A stretch of 64,000 nucleotides of DNA, taken from positions 13,678,858-13,742,857 of the forward strand of contig OU342633.1 of the NCBI GenBank assembly GCA_910589415.1, written 5' to 3'. How positions within the stretch are numbered: the first letter of the stretch is position 1; the number at the start of each line of letters is the position of its first letter. Origin of the DNA: Malachius bipustulatus (taxonomy: Eukaryota > Arthropoda > Insecta > Coleoptera > Melyridae). The position numbers and the translations under genes were made by a program. This document shows positions 32,321 through 44,249 of this stretch, piece after piece. Below the pieces are notes generated by a model that was not told the origin of the DNA, ran no database searches, and saw only the letters and a list, made by a program, of their open reading frames with translations.

Positions 32321-32371
<51 letters not shown>
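32321..32371. repeat. (ATT)17 microsatellite at a LINE-LINE junction
   Basis: Seventeen ATT units separate the R2-type LINE frame from jockey-type sequence on the same strand. Confidence 0.95.
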
Positions 32372-32373
<2 letters not shown>

Positions 32374-33558
32374 TGCTCTGTACCCTCTAATTTTAGGTGG
32401 ATCTTTGTTATTTAAGATAGATTCTTGGATGCAGGCAATGTCCACGTTCTTTTTGTTTAATAGTATTTGAAGTTCATTATCATTGTTTGTAGAATCATTG
32501 CCTGCATTAAGGGGGGCTTTTTCTGGGATGGGAGTTGGGATTGTTTTATTTATTAAAATGTCACGATAGGAGGTGTTATTTGAGAAAAATTTGTTTGTTG
32601 AGGGGTGTGGTCTACTGGTACTTACATTTTTGTTTTCACTTTTTTCCGGATATTTATTATATTCTGGGCACTGGCTGTAGTTGGCCGGGTGGGCAGTTTG
32701 TGCACTGGACCGCATCATCTTTCCGTTCTTTAATTAGACACTGAGATGTGAAATGGTTTCCTATGCACTTCACACACCTGGGGGGTTGATTGCAGTTCGT
32801 TGATTCATGTCCGAAATACTGGCATCTGTGACACTGTGATATTTTTGATTTTTTGGAGAACAGTTGCCATTTGACACAACACTTGTCGATTTCTTTGATT
32901 TCTTTGACGTTTTTCAAGTTTACTGTTTTGTCTTATTTTAGGATGTAGGAACTCGCGTTTAAGTTTCCTTTTCTGGAAATTAACTTTACGCAATCACTCA
33001 CTTTATGTCTCTCGATTTTTATATCTTCTTTGATGTTTTCTGGATTCATGAAAGGGGATCCTTTGAGTACAATTGTTTTGGGTTTTTCTTCTCGTAATGA
33101 GAATGTGTAGTATTAAGTTGCTTCTTTTCTTAGATCTTCTTGTATGGTTTTGAAGTCGCTTTTCGAGTTCGTATAGAACCTATCTGCAATTTTGTGAGTG
33201 ATTATTATGGGCGGCATTTTCTTGATTTCGCTGGTAAGTTGAGCTGAGTTGTCATTTGATGATGTGACACTGATGTTGACACTGATGAGGTGGATGTTTC
33301 CATTTCCTGTTCTTCGTTTAAGAGGGCTGCGTAGCTGTTCATGGTCGGGATTGTGTATTCCTATTGGACGTGGGATGTTGATGGCTGCGGCCGTGGTTTT
33401 TCTTGTGGCGGAGTCATGTTGGTTTCGCTGGTGTGTTCTCGTGTTTCTTGGGTTGGGATCAGTGTTGGGCGTCTGACCTCGAAGCGATGGTCATTTGAGT
33501 TATATTTTGCAGGTTTTTCTGATATTCTTCTCGAGGAGAATCTGCTTTTTCGGGTCAC
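32372..33558 (-). pseudogene. Jockey-type LINE ORF1 and start of endonuclease ORF
   Basis: Minus-strand pieces from about 33558: a basic N-terminal region, then KTIVLKGSPF-like sequence of the jockey ORF1 RNA-binding core, then zinc knuckles CHRCQYFGHESTNC and CVKCIGNHFTSQC (32860-32740) and CTNCPPG. A frame change leads to LNKKNVDIACIQES, the opening strand of an apurinic-type endonuclease, ending at the ATT tract. At least two frame breaks occur in ORF1. The RT is absent and replaced by the R2-type frame beyond the microsatellite. Confidence 0.8.
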
Positions 33559-33784
33559 ATCTGATTGATCTAGCCCTTCATAGGGCCTGCTACGGTGGAC
33601 TGACGTAGAGCGCGGCCCCTCATGTCATTTTTGGCTTGTTTGATATGGTTTTCTTGTATTCCTTTCCTAGTTCTTGATTATCTCGTCGGTTATTGAGCTG
33701 GAGCTCATGGGCAAGTATGAGGTATTTTTAGTAGGTAGTACAGGCGTGCACCCTGGCAACGCCTGCGCTAAGTGACGTAGTCTG

Positions 33785-34563
33785 GCCTTTTATAGTCGCT
33801 GAACCCCTTCTCTCTATCTTCCATTGTATTTTAAGGTAGGTCACCCATGCTCGCTTCTATTCCTTTATTCTATACAGTTTATCCTAGGTTTTCTATGTTT
33901 TCCTTTTACGTGATTAATTAAAATTTCATGTCAATCGGTTTATCTCGCAATCCTCTAGCTGCTGACATTTTTCCGGTGTTCCATGTCATTTCTTTTAAGG
34001 AAGTTGCTTTTTAATTTGACATTATATCCGGTGGAAGTTTTTGACGCAGTTGCTTTGTTGAAATATTTAAATCTCCGCTTTACTTACTATTTAATGGGAT
34101 TTTTAGTTACTGAAGTTTTTCCCTGGATAGTAGGTATTATTACTTTTAGATAACCTGCCTTAATTTCACCAACTTTGATAAAGTGGTTTTACACGAGCGA
34201 GCCGTTTTATTCTAAAATTTTCATTCTTATTGAATTTTCCTAAGATTTCCTGCGTGATATGGATCAGACGTAGTTACTTAAATGATTTGTAATTTATATT
34301 GTGATTGTGGGTATTTACTATCAAAGATTTACTTTTTCCCGGCATTTTCTCTATCTAGGCGTATTATGTCTGGAAATTCTGATGACATATCTTAATTGGA
34401 TGCTGATTTGTATCTTCCTGAGTTTTCTCATGCCCTGGAATAAGCTGTTTTTTAAATTTAGATAGGGCTGTATTTCTGGTTGCCTACCGATGATACTTAT
34501 ATTTGAATTTTACGGAGTTAATTTTGTGGAAAATCTGCATGTCCCGGGGCTATATGTTTCGCT
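33785..34563 (-). promoter_or_regulatory. Mobile promoter-like repeat with TATA box (copy 1)
   Basis: About 780 bp repeated in inverse orientation at 43204-44010. On the minus strand both copies end at a TATA-like box: TATAAAAG here (33794-33787), preceded by GGTTCAGCGAC. Similarity stops right after the box. In this copy the jockey-type ORF1 follows about 230 bp downstream, so the repeat may be a LINE 5' UTR or a captured promoter. Confidence 0.65.
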
Positions 34564-34614
34564 AATAATAATAATTATCCTTTAAGCCTCTCATTTTGTT
34601 GGTTTTACGCATAC

Positions 34615-35381
34615 TTATGTTGCACGTTGCTGGCCCAAAACATTTCTCAACAGCTCCAATGTTTCATTGTGCCTTCTATTCTTTCCCCCTTCCTTTTCCC
34701 TATGAATTTTTAATAGGGTTTCACTGAAGTTGGAGTTACTTGCCAGTTTAGTCACTTTATGGTTTATAATCTTTCGTTGTGTTACCACCTTCTTTTCACT
34801 TCTAAGCACTTCCGGTTCTAGACTGTCATCAATTGCTCTGATTTTTGCAAATTCGTCTTCATATTCTACATCGATTCGTTCTTCATCAGTTTCCTTATTT
34901 GTTTTGTTAGCAGTATAAATATTTTTGTACCGATTCTGGCACTGCTTCCATGTTCTATGAACATTTGCAACATCTAAAATATCACTACTTATTTTTTCCC
35001 ATATAGATTTTTTGTTTCAAATTTTTTTCATTGGTTCTATTTGTGGTAAATATTCCTCATATTTGTCAAGTAGTAACTTTGTTTCTTGTCCAGTCCATTC
35101 TTTACTACTTGCAACATTCATGTTCGGAGAATGAAGCATGCTATTAAGATCATCTTCGACATCTCCTTCTGGATCACGGTATCCAACTATTGAAAACCCT
35201 GCAGCCACTTTAGGCTCTTCTTTAGCAAGAGGCATCACTACCTTGTTGCCTTAAACAGTAATAAGATCATCATAATAGTCGTCAATGACATATACCCTAC
35301 CAAGGTAATTTCATATCTTTTACACAAATATTTTCTTGAACATTCCCACAGGAATCTACCAGCATTTCTTCTGCTGCTACC
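34615..35381 (-). pseudogene. Trihelix/Myb-SANT-like DNA-binding protein, damaged
   Basis: From an ATG near 35381 the frame reads MAVAAEEMLVDSCGN, breaks near 35300 (a YVIDDYYDD-like piece in another frame), then runs from 35238. WTGQETKLLLDKYEEYLPQI starts a trihelix Myb-like domain, which after one TGA at about 35015 continues WEKISSDIL, then WKQCQNRYK. The C terminus is basic with a leucine-rich helix (ETLLKIHREKE). Such intronless Myb proteins are common in insects and include the Harbinger accessory protein, but no Harbinger nuclease lies nearby. Two to three lesions make it a probable pseudogene. Confidence 0.6.
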
Positions 35382-35736
35382 GCCATTAGGAATTCCTTAC
35401 AACAAAAATTAGTGGATAAGTACGTATTATACAACTTATTACAATTTACTTATTACAATAATTAAAAGGGATAACGTCATGTAGTTCCACGACTCTGTTA
35501 TAATAACATCATAACAATAACCGTGATAGGTGGTAGGCTAGGCTAGGACTAAAGTGAAAATGCAGACTGCATTGCACAATGCCTGCACGAGTGTCTGGCG
35601 CTTCCATACAGAGTCGAAATGCGAGAGATCTGCCCCGAACTGAAACAGAATTCTGGCAGAACTGATTCAGAAACAGATCGTTCTCGCTGAGAGTAAGTGC
35701 AACCAACTCGCATTCGCTATCAGTTTTCATTTCTCA
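35382..35736. other. No gene recognised
   Basis: Contains an open minus-strand frame (35730-35509) rich in Ser, Leu and Arg with no recognisable domain. It lies just beyond the truncated piggyBac C terminus. Confidence 0.4.
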
Positions 35737-37210
35737 TTATTTATTCGTTAATGTAGGTTGATCGACCTCAATGTATTTTTTTTGTTGTTTGGACCACCTT
35801 TTGCATAGTCCTTTTGTTAAACAAAAATCATTGTTGTCCAAGTTTGTACCAATATTTACTTGATTATTATCGTTCCATCTCACAAGTGTTAGGCCACTAT
35901 CTAGGTCTTGTAGGACATGTGCAGTCCCTCGGTTTTCTTTCTTTATCTCCTTTAAAGGAGCTTTCTCCACACGATCTGAACGTATAGTACCAATACAGTA
36001 TATTTTATTTTCTTTTAGATCTTCCAGCAATTGCAAAGAATTGAAAAAATTGTCTATAAAAACTGTAGAGTCGCCTGGAAGGAACCCAAGACAGAGTTTT
36101 TCGGTCACACTTGAACCTAAGCTTTTACCTTCCACCTTATCTCCACCGCCACAATAGGGGTTGAACTTTAGTATGTAGCCTTCAGCCGTTGTTAGACACC
36201 AAAATTTAAATCCGTATCTTATAGGCTTACCTCTTATAAACTGCTTCATGTGATGGTGTCCACAGTATGGCTCCATGGCTTCATCAAGTGAGAATGAAGA
36301 TCCTAGTACTTCAGCTAATTCTTGAGATACACGATTTATTTGGTTTATCAGAGGCTGCACTTTGTAGGTTTTATTATTGGTTTCTATTCTGTTATTGTCA
36401 TTAAAATGTAAAAAGCGATGGATACTCTCAAATCTGTCTCGTGACATGCTGTTACTCACTAATGTGTTATAAGTATCTGCTTTGGTCTCCCAGAACATTC
36501 TTCTACACGGAACTTTACAGTACCCTGATAAAAGCAGTATTCCCATGTACGTATACATTTCGGGTGCAGAGACTGTGAAATCATGTTTTCCTTTCAATAT
36601 AGCGTATTTCTGTGTTTCGTTACATATGTATTCAACAAACTCTTCTGTAAAAAACATTTTGAATATGTCTATTGGTTTCAAATCTTCCTCTCTTATTTTT
36701 TTGACGATGTTAGGTTCCGCAGTTTTGATAATAGTTACTTTTTCATGTCTACGTTGCAGTTGTTTTTCCCTCCAATTTCTTGTTTTTTTCTTTTTTGTCT
36801 TCTGTATTTTGGAAGTTGTTGCTTTACTTTGCTTAGGGTGGATTTTTATTTTATATTTTTTTGCAAGAGGTCGTCATCATCACTATCAGTTGCTTCATTG
36901 TTGACTTTATTTTCGGTGCTGAGGTTTTCCAACAGCAATTGCGATTTTTCTTTTTCATTGACGGCAAAAACTTCCAAAGGTTGTTTTAAGACCCCTTTTC
37001 CAATATCATGAATACCATGTGTACCGTCATCGTCACTTGGCGCATCGTCTATATCACTATCCTCGCCATCTTGTGGTGGTAATAGAACCAAGTCGATATG
37101 ATCACATTTTTTTATTTTATGAAATTCTTCATCATCTGAGTTAATTTCGTCCAAATATTGTAAGAGTTCTTCAGCATCTCTTGGGTCCGAAGGATTATAC
37201 ATTTTTTTTC
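35737..37210 (-). pseudogene. piggyBac-family transposase, truncated
   Basis: The acidic N terminus (MYNPSDPRDAEELLQYLDEI, 37203 on) has the Asp-rich head usual for PGBD proteins. After a broken stretch (36845-36682) the catalytic region is open for 314 codons: MKPIDIFKMFFTEEFVEYI, then SLDEAMEPYCG (Asp 133), KPIRYGFKFW, VFIDNFF (Asp 210), LVRWNDNN. The frame stops at 35737 just before the expected GGVD segment, so the third catalytic Asp and the C-terminal cysteine region are lost. TTAA ends were not identified. Confidence 0.9.
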
Positions 37211-37654
37211 TGAAAAAGTAAATCTTGTATTTACACTCATTGGTGCCTACCGTATGATACTTCATACGCAATGTTTTAATGGCTCTAATTACTTCAAAAC
37301 AATATAAAAATTATTTGAGAGTTATCAATTGCATCTACTGGAATGCATTAAAACATAATACAGCAAAAAACGCAATAAAATTCAATAAACAATAATATAA
37401 TATACATAACCTTACCTAAGACTCCTTATTTTAAATTTAGAAGACACAGGTCAAAAAAATGTTCACTACACAAGGCGTATAACAGTTAACTAAATACTAC
37501 CATATGCACTTTTATTATATAAATCAATTTTAATTCAACAAAGACCGGACAATAGAAATGTTTATATGTCAAGCTTTCAGCAAACACGTGAACTTAAAGT
37601 GTCACATAACCTACGTATGTTAAATCCATACTGTAGGCATTAATGGGTATTTCG

Positions 37655-37925
37655 TTACCAGGCAACGTCGATTACGATAAAAGACAGTTTGAAAATCCAA
37701 GTTTAACATAAATCATTTTTCCGACATAATTTTCAGTTATCTAACTACGTTTTTCGACATTCTAACACTGATATTTCTTCTCGCAGAAAAAAATTGTATA
37801 TTACACACGAGAAAAAAGTGCGATTTTAGCTCTCGATGTGTTTGTCCCCTCCGCTAAACGCGTCGGGGACGAAACCACATCTCGAGCTAAAATCTATCAC
37901 TTTTTTCCCTTGTATAATAAATAAC
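37655..37925 (-). repeat. Dispersed repeat with internal hairpin (copy 2)
   Basis: Inverted copy of 6412-6690, including the palindrome with GATTTTAGC/GCTAAAATC arms. Similarity ends near 37655, at the CCAGGCAACG word, before the recombinase-like start seen in copy 1. It lies about 450 bp upstream of the piggyBac remnant. Confidence 0.8.
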
Positions 37926-38359
37926 TATTATATTGTAAAAGCAATAGCCACAAGCATTGCAATATGCAGTCTATACGTTATACAAACATCAAAAATTATT
38001 ACTTTTTGACATTTCAACAGAACCTCAATTATTTTTGTCTAGAAATCCTGAGAATAAAAATGTCAATTATCTTTCGATTTTAATATTTTTATATGAACCT
38101 GTGGCACTGCTTGCATTGAACTGACAACGCTGTCAGTTTTTTGCCCATTTAAAATGCATTGCCCTATGCTACCCACACTGCATATTATCTATGGCCATTA
38201 CTATAGGCGAAATTGACTTGTAGGTGGTCTTAGCCACATCAGGTATTATAAAATTTTTAACTTTCAACCTCTTAACTAGTTTATTGCACTTACTTTGTAT
38301 GGAAGCTTTAGGGTCTTTGCTCAATTTTTTATAAACTTTTTTTTATAAACATCACTAAC

Positions 38360-38640
38360 TAATTAACAGCCAATATTATAAACGCTGGTTAAGGGAGATA
38401 ACGCGGAGTTAGTCCCTATCTGCCAGTTAAAAAAGCAAAAGGTGTTTCACCTCTCAAGGTTAACTTTTTAACTGCCAGATAACTTTAACTCGTAGTTTGC
38501 ATGGATAACCTTACTATTCGGTTTTATAAAGCTATTTTTAGCTTGGTTAGGTTAAAGTAGCCGGTTAAGTTTGCCTATCTGGCTGATAAAGTTAACCGCC
38601 AGATTTCCTAGGGTTAACTTGGCAAACTGTCATATTTATT
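38360..38640. repeat. Cluster of CCAGATA and GTTAAC words in both orientations
   Basis: The words TAACTGCCAGATAAC, CTGCCAGTTAA, TATCTGGCTGATAAAG and GTTAACCGCCAGAT occur within about 250 bp in alternating orientation. No coding sequence. It may be an eroded TIR or subterminal-repeat region of a DNA transposon. Confidence 0.5.
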
Positions 38641-38799
38641 ACAAATTATTAGTGCAATATCAAAATAGAAATTTTGATTATACCTTAGTCTTCAATGGAT
38701 TACATCCCTGAAATTGATATAATGGATATTATTATATGAAATATCAATAATAATGCAAATAATAATAGTTATTTGAGTATTGTTGCGCGTGGTGCGTGA

Positions 38800-39605
38800 C
38801 AATTTATGACTGCTTATTTTGTATATAGGGGGTAAACGGGAACACAGAGTACAAAATACATTCAATTTATTTAACTTAAAAAATAATACAATTACCTCCC
38901 GCTCGGGGGGTTCCTACTAATTTATTATAACTCTGTACAATACTATGACAATTGTTATGATTTCTAAAAGAGGCAGTACACAACACTGAGTGTCCTGGAA
39001 TGTTAGCACCTAGTTCCCTCCTGAGATGACTTCAACAATATAAATAAAATGGTACTTACAACAACATTCTTATTCTCAGGGTAATTTGTGCCCGTTCGCC
39101 GGCTTGTCCGGAGTGGAGACCAGATGACCCAATTCTCAGTTTTGGGCGAGCTGATTTACGTAGGTCCAAAAAGGCAAAGGCACAACACACCAACTTAACT
39201 CACCCCTTTCGCGAGCTTCGCGTACCCCTGGATCCGACTACTACGGAGTACCCCCGGGTCAGAACTCACGAGGCGCGACCGACCAAACCTTTTATTACTT
39301 TCCCCCCGTCCTTACGTCTGTCGTCCTCGTTTCTCGTGTTTTTGCTGGATCAAAGTCCACGTGCGAGCTCGAAAAGTGCAAGTCTGCATTTCTTAATTCT
39401 GGCACTGCCTTCAATTACTTGTTTGTAATAATAACATATTTCCAAAATATGGCTCGTGTCTTGAGTAATTGCAAGCTTGCACGTTGATTGAAAATAACAA
39501 ATAAACTTTGCGGTAAGTAGTTCGTGTGTTGGCTTGAATAACTTTTAATTTGTTGTTATATTTTCTAGATCCTAATAAAATAATATAATACCTGATTCTT
39601 AATAA
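38800..39605 (-). repeat. Probable LTR of an env-bearing retroelement
   Basis: Lies downstream of the env-like remnants on the same strand. A purine-rich AGGGGAGAA sits near 39610-39602. Inside, on the minus strand, GTAATAAAAGG near 39295 is a TATA-like promoter followed 20-30 bp on by GTCGCGCC. The GC-rich start-region composition and promoter position fit an LTR; the exact ends are unproven. Confidence 0.45.
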
Positions 39606-39612
39606 TTCTCCC

Positions 39613-39921
39613 CTAGTGCCCTCTTGACATATGCCTCCTCTCCGGAAAACCTGGCCCCCAGCTTTTAAATGCAACTATCTTAAATTGTACATCTAAAGAT
39701 AAAAGATGACTTATATTATAAATCCTAACCTTGTACAAAGAACAAATAAAAATAAAAAATAAATAAAAAATTATGCCTATGGTAATAAAATCGATGATAA
39801 TAAAATTGACACAGTAAGTATTTGAGGAAAATGAAACAATCACAACACTAAACGTTCTTGTCCAAGTTCTTGATACTTCTTCTTTGCCTTGGGACTCGTA
39901 GCACCTCCTCAACGTTTCCAC
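39613..39921 (-). pseudogene. Short membrane-segment ORF before the LTR
   Basis: About 100 codons with a strongly hydrophobic middle (FIIIDFITIGIIFYLFFIFI) and a basic, cysteine-poor tail. It sits between the env remnant and the polypurine-like run. It may be the C-terminal tail of env in a shifted frame or a separate small membrane ORF. No family recognised. Confidence 0.35.
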
Positions 39922-39929
39922 TTAGTGTA

Positions 39930-40467
39930 GTTGATAGCCCTGATCCATACGACGCGGGTAGGATGTTGTGCTTCCTCCTCCTACCCTTACTTGGCTAGAG
40001 TTCGGGATGCGGGTCTGCTTTTAGACTCTCTGGTAGTGGTAGGTTTTCTGCTCATCTCGGGTGACGAGTTAAATTGTGCCTCTCGTAGCTGTCGTCATTT
40101 TGACCGAAATGAGATAATTGTAGACCTTCATTGTGTGTCCAAGCATGAGATTGCACTGGAGGTAGACTGGCCCTGGTTGGCTCGACGGTCTTGACCTTCC
40201 CCCTCTGCTCTGGGAACGGTCTTTTATCGGTCCATCTGTCCCATGACTCCGTCTTGACCATATGTCCATGTTGGAGGACTGTGGTCTCTGCCCTGTGGTG
40301 ACGAGCAGGTGAGCTGAGAGTAGTCGCTTGCCCGATAGTAGTGGCGAAGTCGTCTCGGACCGGGCTGTGTATGGCTTCAGGTTCACCAGTGGATTGAGGT
40401 GGTCGTCTCCCAGGCACATGCAAAATGAAATGCAGTATCAGACAATATTTACGATACCTATTTGATA
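39930..40467. other. GC-richer spacer, unclassified open frames
   Basis: Two overlapping minus-strand frames (40489-40052 and 40419-40069) are open, with high Ser, Arg and Pro content. One contains a VNLKPY motif that is reminiscent of a gypsy integrase end but too short to assign. Confidence 0.3.
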
Positions 40468-41608
40468 CTAATAATGCTGAGGCATACAATAATCCTCGTA
40501 GTAATAAGTATTTCTTTGTTTAAAAATACTTATTAGGCTAAAACCCTGGATTAATTTGACTGTTAAGAATGCTATAAATATGCCGAATAGGATGCAGATT
40601 GTTGTGAATAGTAGGTCATGCCCTAGGTTAGGAGTTGAGATGTCTCCCGCTTGGGCCGGGGCGGCTAGGGTTGGTAACAAATTCCAATGTTGCCTACGGT
40701 GGAAAAGGAGGTAGAGTGTATTGATTGACAATATCATGTTTCAGGTTAAGAAAATGAAATACGGATGTGTGCCGTAGGTGGCTGAAAAATTTGGTAAATG
40801 GATTTCGTTTAAGGTTTCCACGACCTCCTTAATGGGTCTTTGGTGGATGTTATGTTTACATGTGGTATGTTTAAGCTCCACTGTGTGTTGAGGCATTCGG
40901 ATACATTCTGAAATATTGGTAAGCTTGTCTTCAACTTAGGGTTGAGAATAAGCGAGTGGAGGTTTGTCCACGGTGCTGGGATAACATGAGCCACCGCGAG
41001 TGACTCTGAATGTTTGGGACATGGGAATCTCAATGGAATAATTCTTTCATTTTGCATGATTAATTGACAATAACAGGGTAGAAAGATTTTTAGGGAACCT
41101 ACAGAAAGTGGTTTCAGGGAGTGATTTTCTCCCGTAAATACATTTGACTTCTGTGGGGTACTTGGGGTGTGTAATTATGTACACCGAATCTTCTAGTTCA
41201 GAGATAATCGAAGTTGAAGATTGATGACATGTCATTGGACAATGTTGACTGATTTCGTTTACCGTGGCTCCCAGGTACAATTTTCGTGCACATGCTGGAC
41301 CTTGAAGGGTATCTGCTGAAAATCTAGGTAAGAAACATAATCTGCCTAATCTCTGAATTCTGATTCCGCGTCTCTTGTTTCCACTACTGTGTTATCCTCT
41401 GCGGATTCTCGCGAAAATTCCTCGCCAAAGAAAATTTTTTCACTCCGGGCGTTGGAGAGGGTATTGCGTCTAGTGCTGCTGGTGGAAACCTTTGTAGTTT
41501 CGCGCTTCTAGCGAATGGGCTCTCGTGCCTATCTTGTGTCAGAACCTGTATATTCTCAAGTCTTAATTTGATAGCCTCCTGTCTCGTAAATGGCTTTTCG
41601 GAAGGCAT
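40468..41608 (-). pseudogene. Retroviral-type env remnant
   Basis: Three minus-strand pieces (41608-41384, 41280-41047, 41057-40809) and a last one (40737-40468). The middle pieces are cysteine-bearing with extracellular character. The last carries an interior transmembrane helix (DLLFTTICILFGIFIAFL region) followed by a short basic, tyrosine-rich cytoplasmic tail, as at the end of insect retroviral envelope proteins. Frame breaks separate all parts. The downstream LTR-like sequence supports an env-bearing LTR element, family uncertain (Ty3 or BEL). Confidence 0.5.
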
Positions 41609-43203
41609 TTACCCTGTTAGCATATCGACAGATACAACATTGGCGAATATGTCAGCAATTGGCATCATGTAGGTACCTGACTAATGGTAATTAATCCTAC
41701 TCGGATCACCTTTTCCATAGGGAAATTATAAATTTATGTAAACATTGACTTATAAGAGAGAAAGGAAAAATCAAGAAATGAGGTCCTTTTGTGGTGATAA
41801 ATATCTAAGCGGCGTACTTAAGGCAGATTTAAGGACCAGGATTATTCATAAATAAGTTCATTTATATCAAAACGGACTTCTTTAAATTTTAACAACATGC
41901 ATAATTAGCGAAATCAGCAAAAATGGATTAAAAAAAAAAAACGATTCCCTCGGAGGTAAATAAATACAAATCTTATAAAAATTCTAGCTGACGATTACTA
42001 CCGGCAAATCATTCATCAGAAAGGAAAACATGAAACCTGATATTACTCCGGCTAATGCGCTATGGAAACTCCCTGACTTGCGTTACGGCAAATCAAGGTG
42101 ACTGGTGTGTTGTCCTCTTTATGAGTGAATGACTTGGGTAATAAATAAATCACTAAAGGGAAAAATTTGTGAGGAAATTTATCCCCCGAGATCGAGCGAG
42201 GCGCCTCCATCATATGTCGCGAATTAAAGGGGGTTAGGGGTTAAAAAAATGGTATTTTAAAAAACACCTAATTTATTACATAAAAGTATGAAATGCTAGA
42301 ATCAACAATGTTTACATACACCTACAATGACTCAAACCTGTGGAGCCCTAGTAGGTACATAACTGTTTATGAAAAACTCGCCAATCAAATATCTATCACC
42401 TACTATCGTTTGGTACACCCAAAAAGAGGTACTTACATGTTAGATGACCCAGTCGGTCTAAGGAGTGAGCTCAGCTTTTCCGATTACTGGGGTAGACTCT
42501 TGAGGGACACTTTTGTACTCACTTAACTAAACGCACTGAGATAGTACTTGCCCTTATTGCCCAGTATGCCCGCTTAACTAGCGGAATGCCAGATTCACTT
42601 TGGCTCGCAGAGTGCGGGCACTTACTCCCTCCGCGGGCGGAGACGGAGAGCCCCCTGCAATTGGAGAGTCAATTCTTTTATTTAAACTTTTCTGATTAAG
42701 TCAGCAAGTCAATCACCTATTTTCCCCAATTTTGTATTATGCTTGCAAGTTAGCGTTTATTAATAATTTTGAAATATCAACTATTGAACCAACAATCATG
42801 TTGACCTGACCTGAATTACTTGCTTGCTGTGAGGTTCTGTAATTATTATGAAATATCAATATTAAAGTATTCCGGCATTTGTGCCTACTTGACAGTATTG
42901 ATAGTTAGTTTCTTGTTGACATTATTATTTATGAAAAAATATAATAAAAAAGCTTGGTAGGTACCTAAATTAATTTATGAAACCTAATTATAGGTAAAAG
43001 TACAAAAAAGTTAAAATCTTTACAGATTTTTTGTAATTTGTGTTACCTACAAAACTCCAATAATAAGGTAAGTTAGGTAGCAGTACCAGTGGCTGACACT
43101 ATAAGGAGATGATCATGTATCTGTCAATAAATTGCTGAAATAGGTAGTCGAGGCACGTTTTAAAAATCCTTAAAGCATTAAATGGTATGTTCTTTATTAG
43201 TCT
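41609..43203. other. No gene seen
   Basis: Mixed-composition non-coding DNA. One plus-strand frame (42293-42526) has no recognisable domain. 42540-42660 is GC-richer, with CGGGC/GCCCG words. Confidence 0.45.
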
Positions 43204-44010
43204 ACTGAAACATATAGCCCCTGGGGCAGGCACATTTTCGACAAAGGTAAACTCCGTAAAATTCGAATATGAGCATCATCGGTAGGCAACCAGAAATACA
43301 GCTCCTTAAATTTTAAAAATCAACTTATTCAAAACATAAGAAAACTCGGGAAGTTACTAGTCAGCATCCAATTAAGATATGTCATCAGTATTTCCAGACA
43401 TAATACGCCTAAATAGAGAAAATCCGGGAAATAGGAAACCTTTGATAAGTTACATGCCCAAAAGTAATGAAGCAAGTACCTACCAGCACCATATAAATTA
43501 CAACTCATTTAAATAACTACGTCTGATCCATATCATGAAGAAAATCTCGGAAAAACTCAATAGAAATGAAAACTTGAGAACAAAACGGCTTGCTAGTGAA
43601 GAACTACCTTATCAAAGTTTATGAAATTAAGGCAGGTTATCAACAAGTGATAATACTATCCAGGGAGAAACTTAAGTAACTGAAAATCCCATTAAATAGT
43701 AAGAAAAACTGAGAATTAACCACTTCAACAAAGGCAACTGCACTGAAAACTTCCACCGGATATAATGCCTAATTACAAAGCAACTTCCTTGAAATAAATG
43801 ATATCGAAACCGGAAAAGTGTCAACAGCTAGGGAATCGCGAGATAAACCGATTGAGATTAAATTTGAATGAGTCACGTGGAAGGAAAGCCCAGAAAACTC
43901 AGAGTAAGCTGTATGAGATAAAGGAAGAGAAAGCTATTTGAGTGACCTACTTTAACATACAATGGAAGGTAGCGAGAGAAGGGGTTCAGCGACTATATAA
44001 GACCGCCGAG
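43204..44010 (+). promoter_or_regulatory. Mobile promoter-like repeat with TATA box (copy 2)
   Basis: Inverted copy of 33785-34563, starting near ACATATAGCCCC and ending at TATATAAG (43994-44001), again preceded by GGTTCAGCGAC. Beyond the box the two copies are unrelated. Here a spliced ORF begins about 250 bp downstream at 44250. A start of transcription about 30 bp after the box (near 44028, TTGACTTCAGA) is inferred. Confidence 0.65.
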
Positions 44011-44057
44011 ATTTTGACTTCAGATGATTCTTTATCTATCCGTCCTGTACCTAAAAT

Positions 44058-44185
44058 CTCTGTTGGCTTCGAGAACCGGAGATATCCCATATACCTACCT
44101 CTCTAAGATCTGTGGCTACCGAACCGGATCTTTTCCGACGCTTTTACCCTCACTTGTTGTCTGTGGCTTCGTGAACCGGATAATA
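44058..44185 (+). repeat. Three leader repeats of about 50 bp
   Basis: CTGTTGGCTTCGAGAACCGG (from about 44061), CTGTGGCTACCGAACCGG (from about 44110) and CTGTGGCTTCGTGAACCGG (from about 44160) are spaced about 50 bp. They lie in the presumed leader between the TATA box and the ATG. Confidence 0.75.
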
Positions 44186-44249
44186 AGTACCTTTTAAACC
44201 TACCAACCAAGTTTCCGAAGTCTCCTAAATAATTAAGAAGTTCATCATC

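Noticed and set aside
32218..32415. Poly-isoleucine membrane-like protein
   Set aside because: Translation of the (ATT)n microsatellite.
36482..37011. Hydrophobic plus-strand frames suggesting membrane proteins
   Set aside because: They are antisense to the piggyBac transposase and reflect its Lys/Asn-rich codons.
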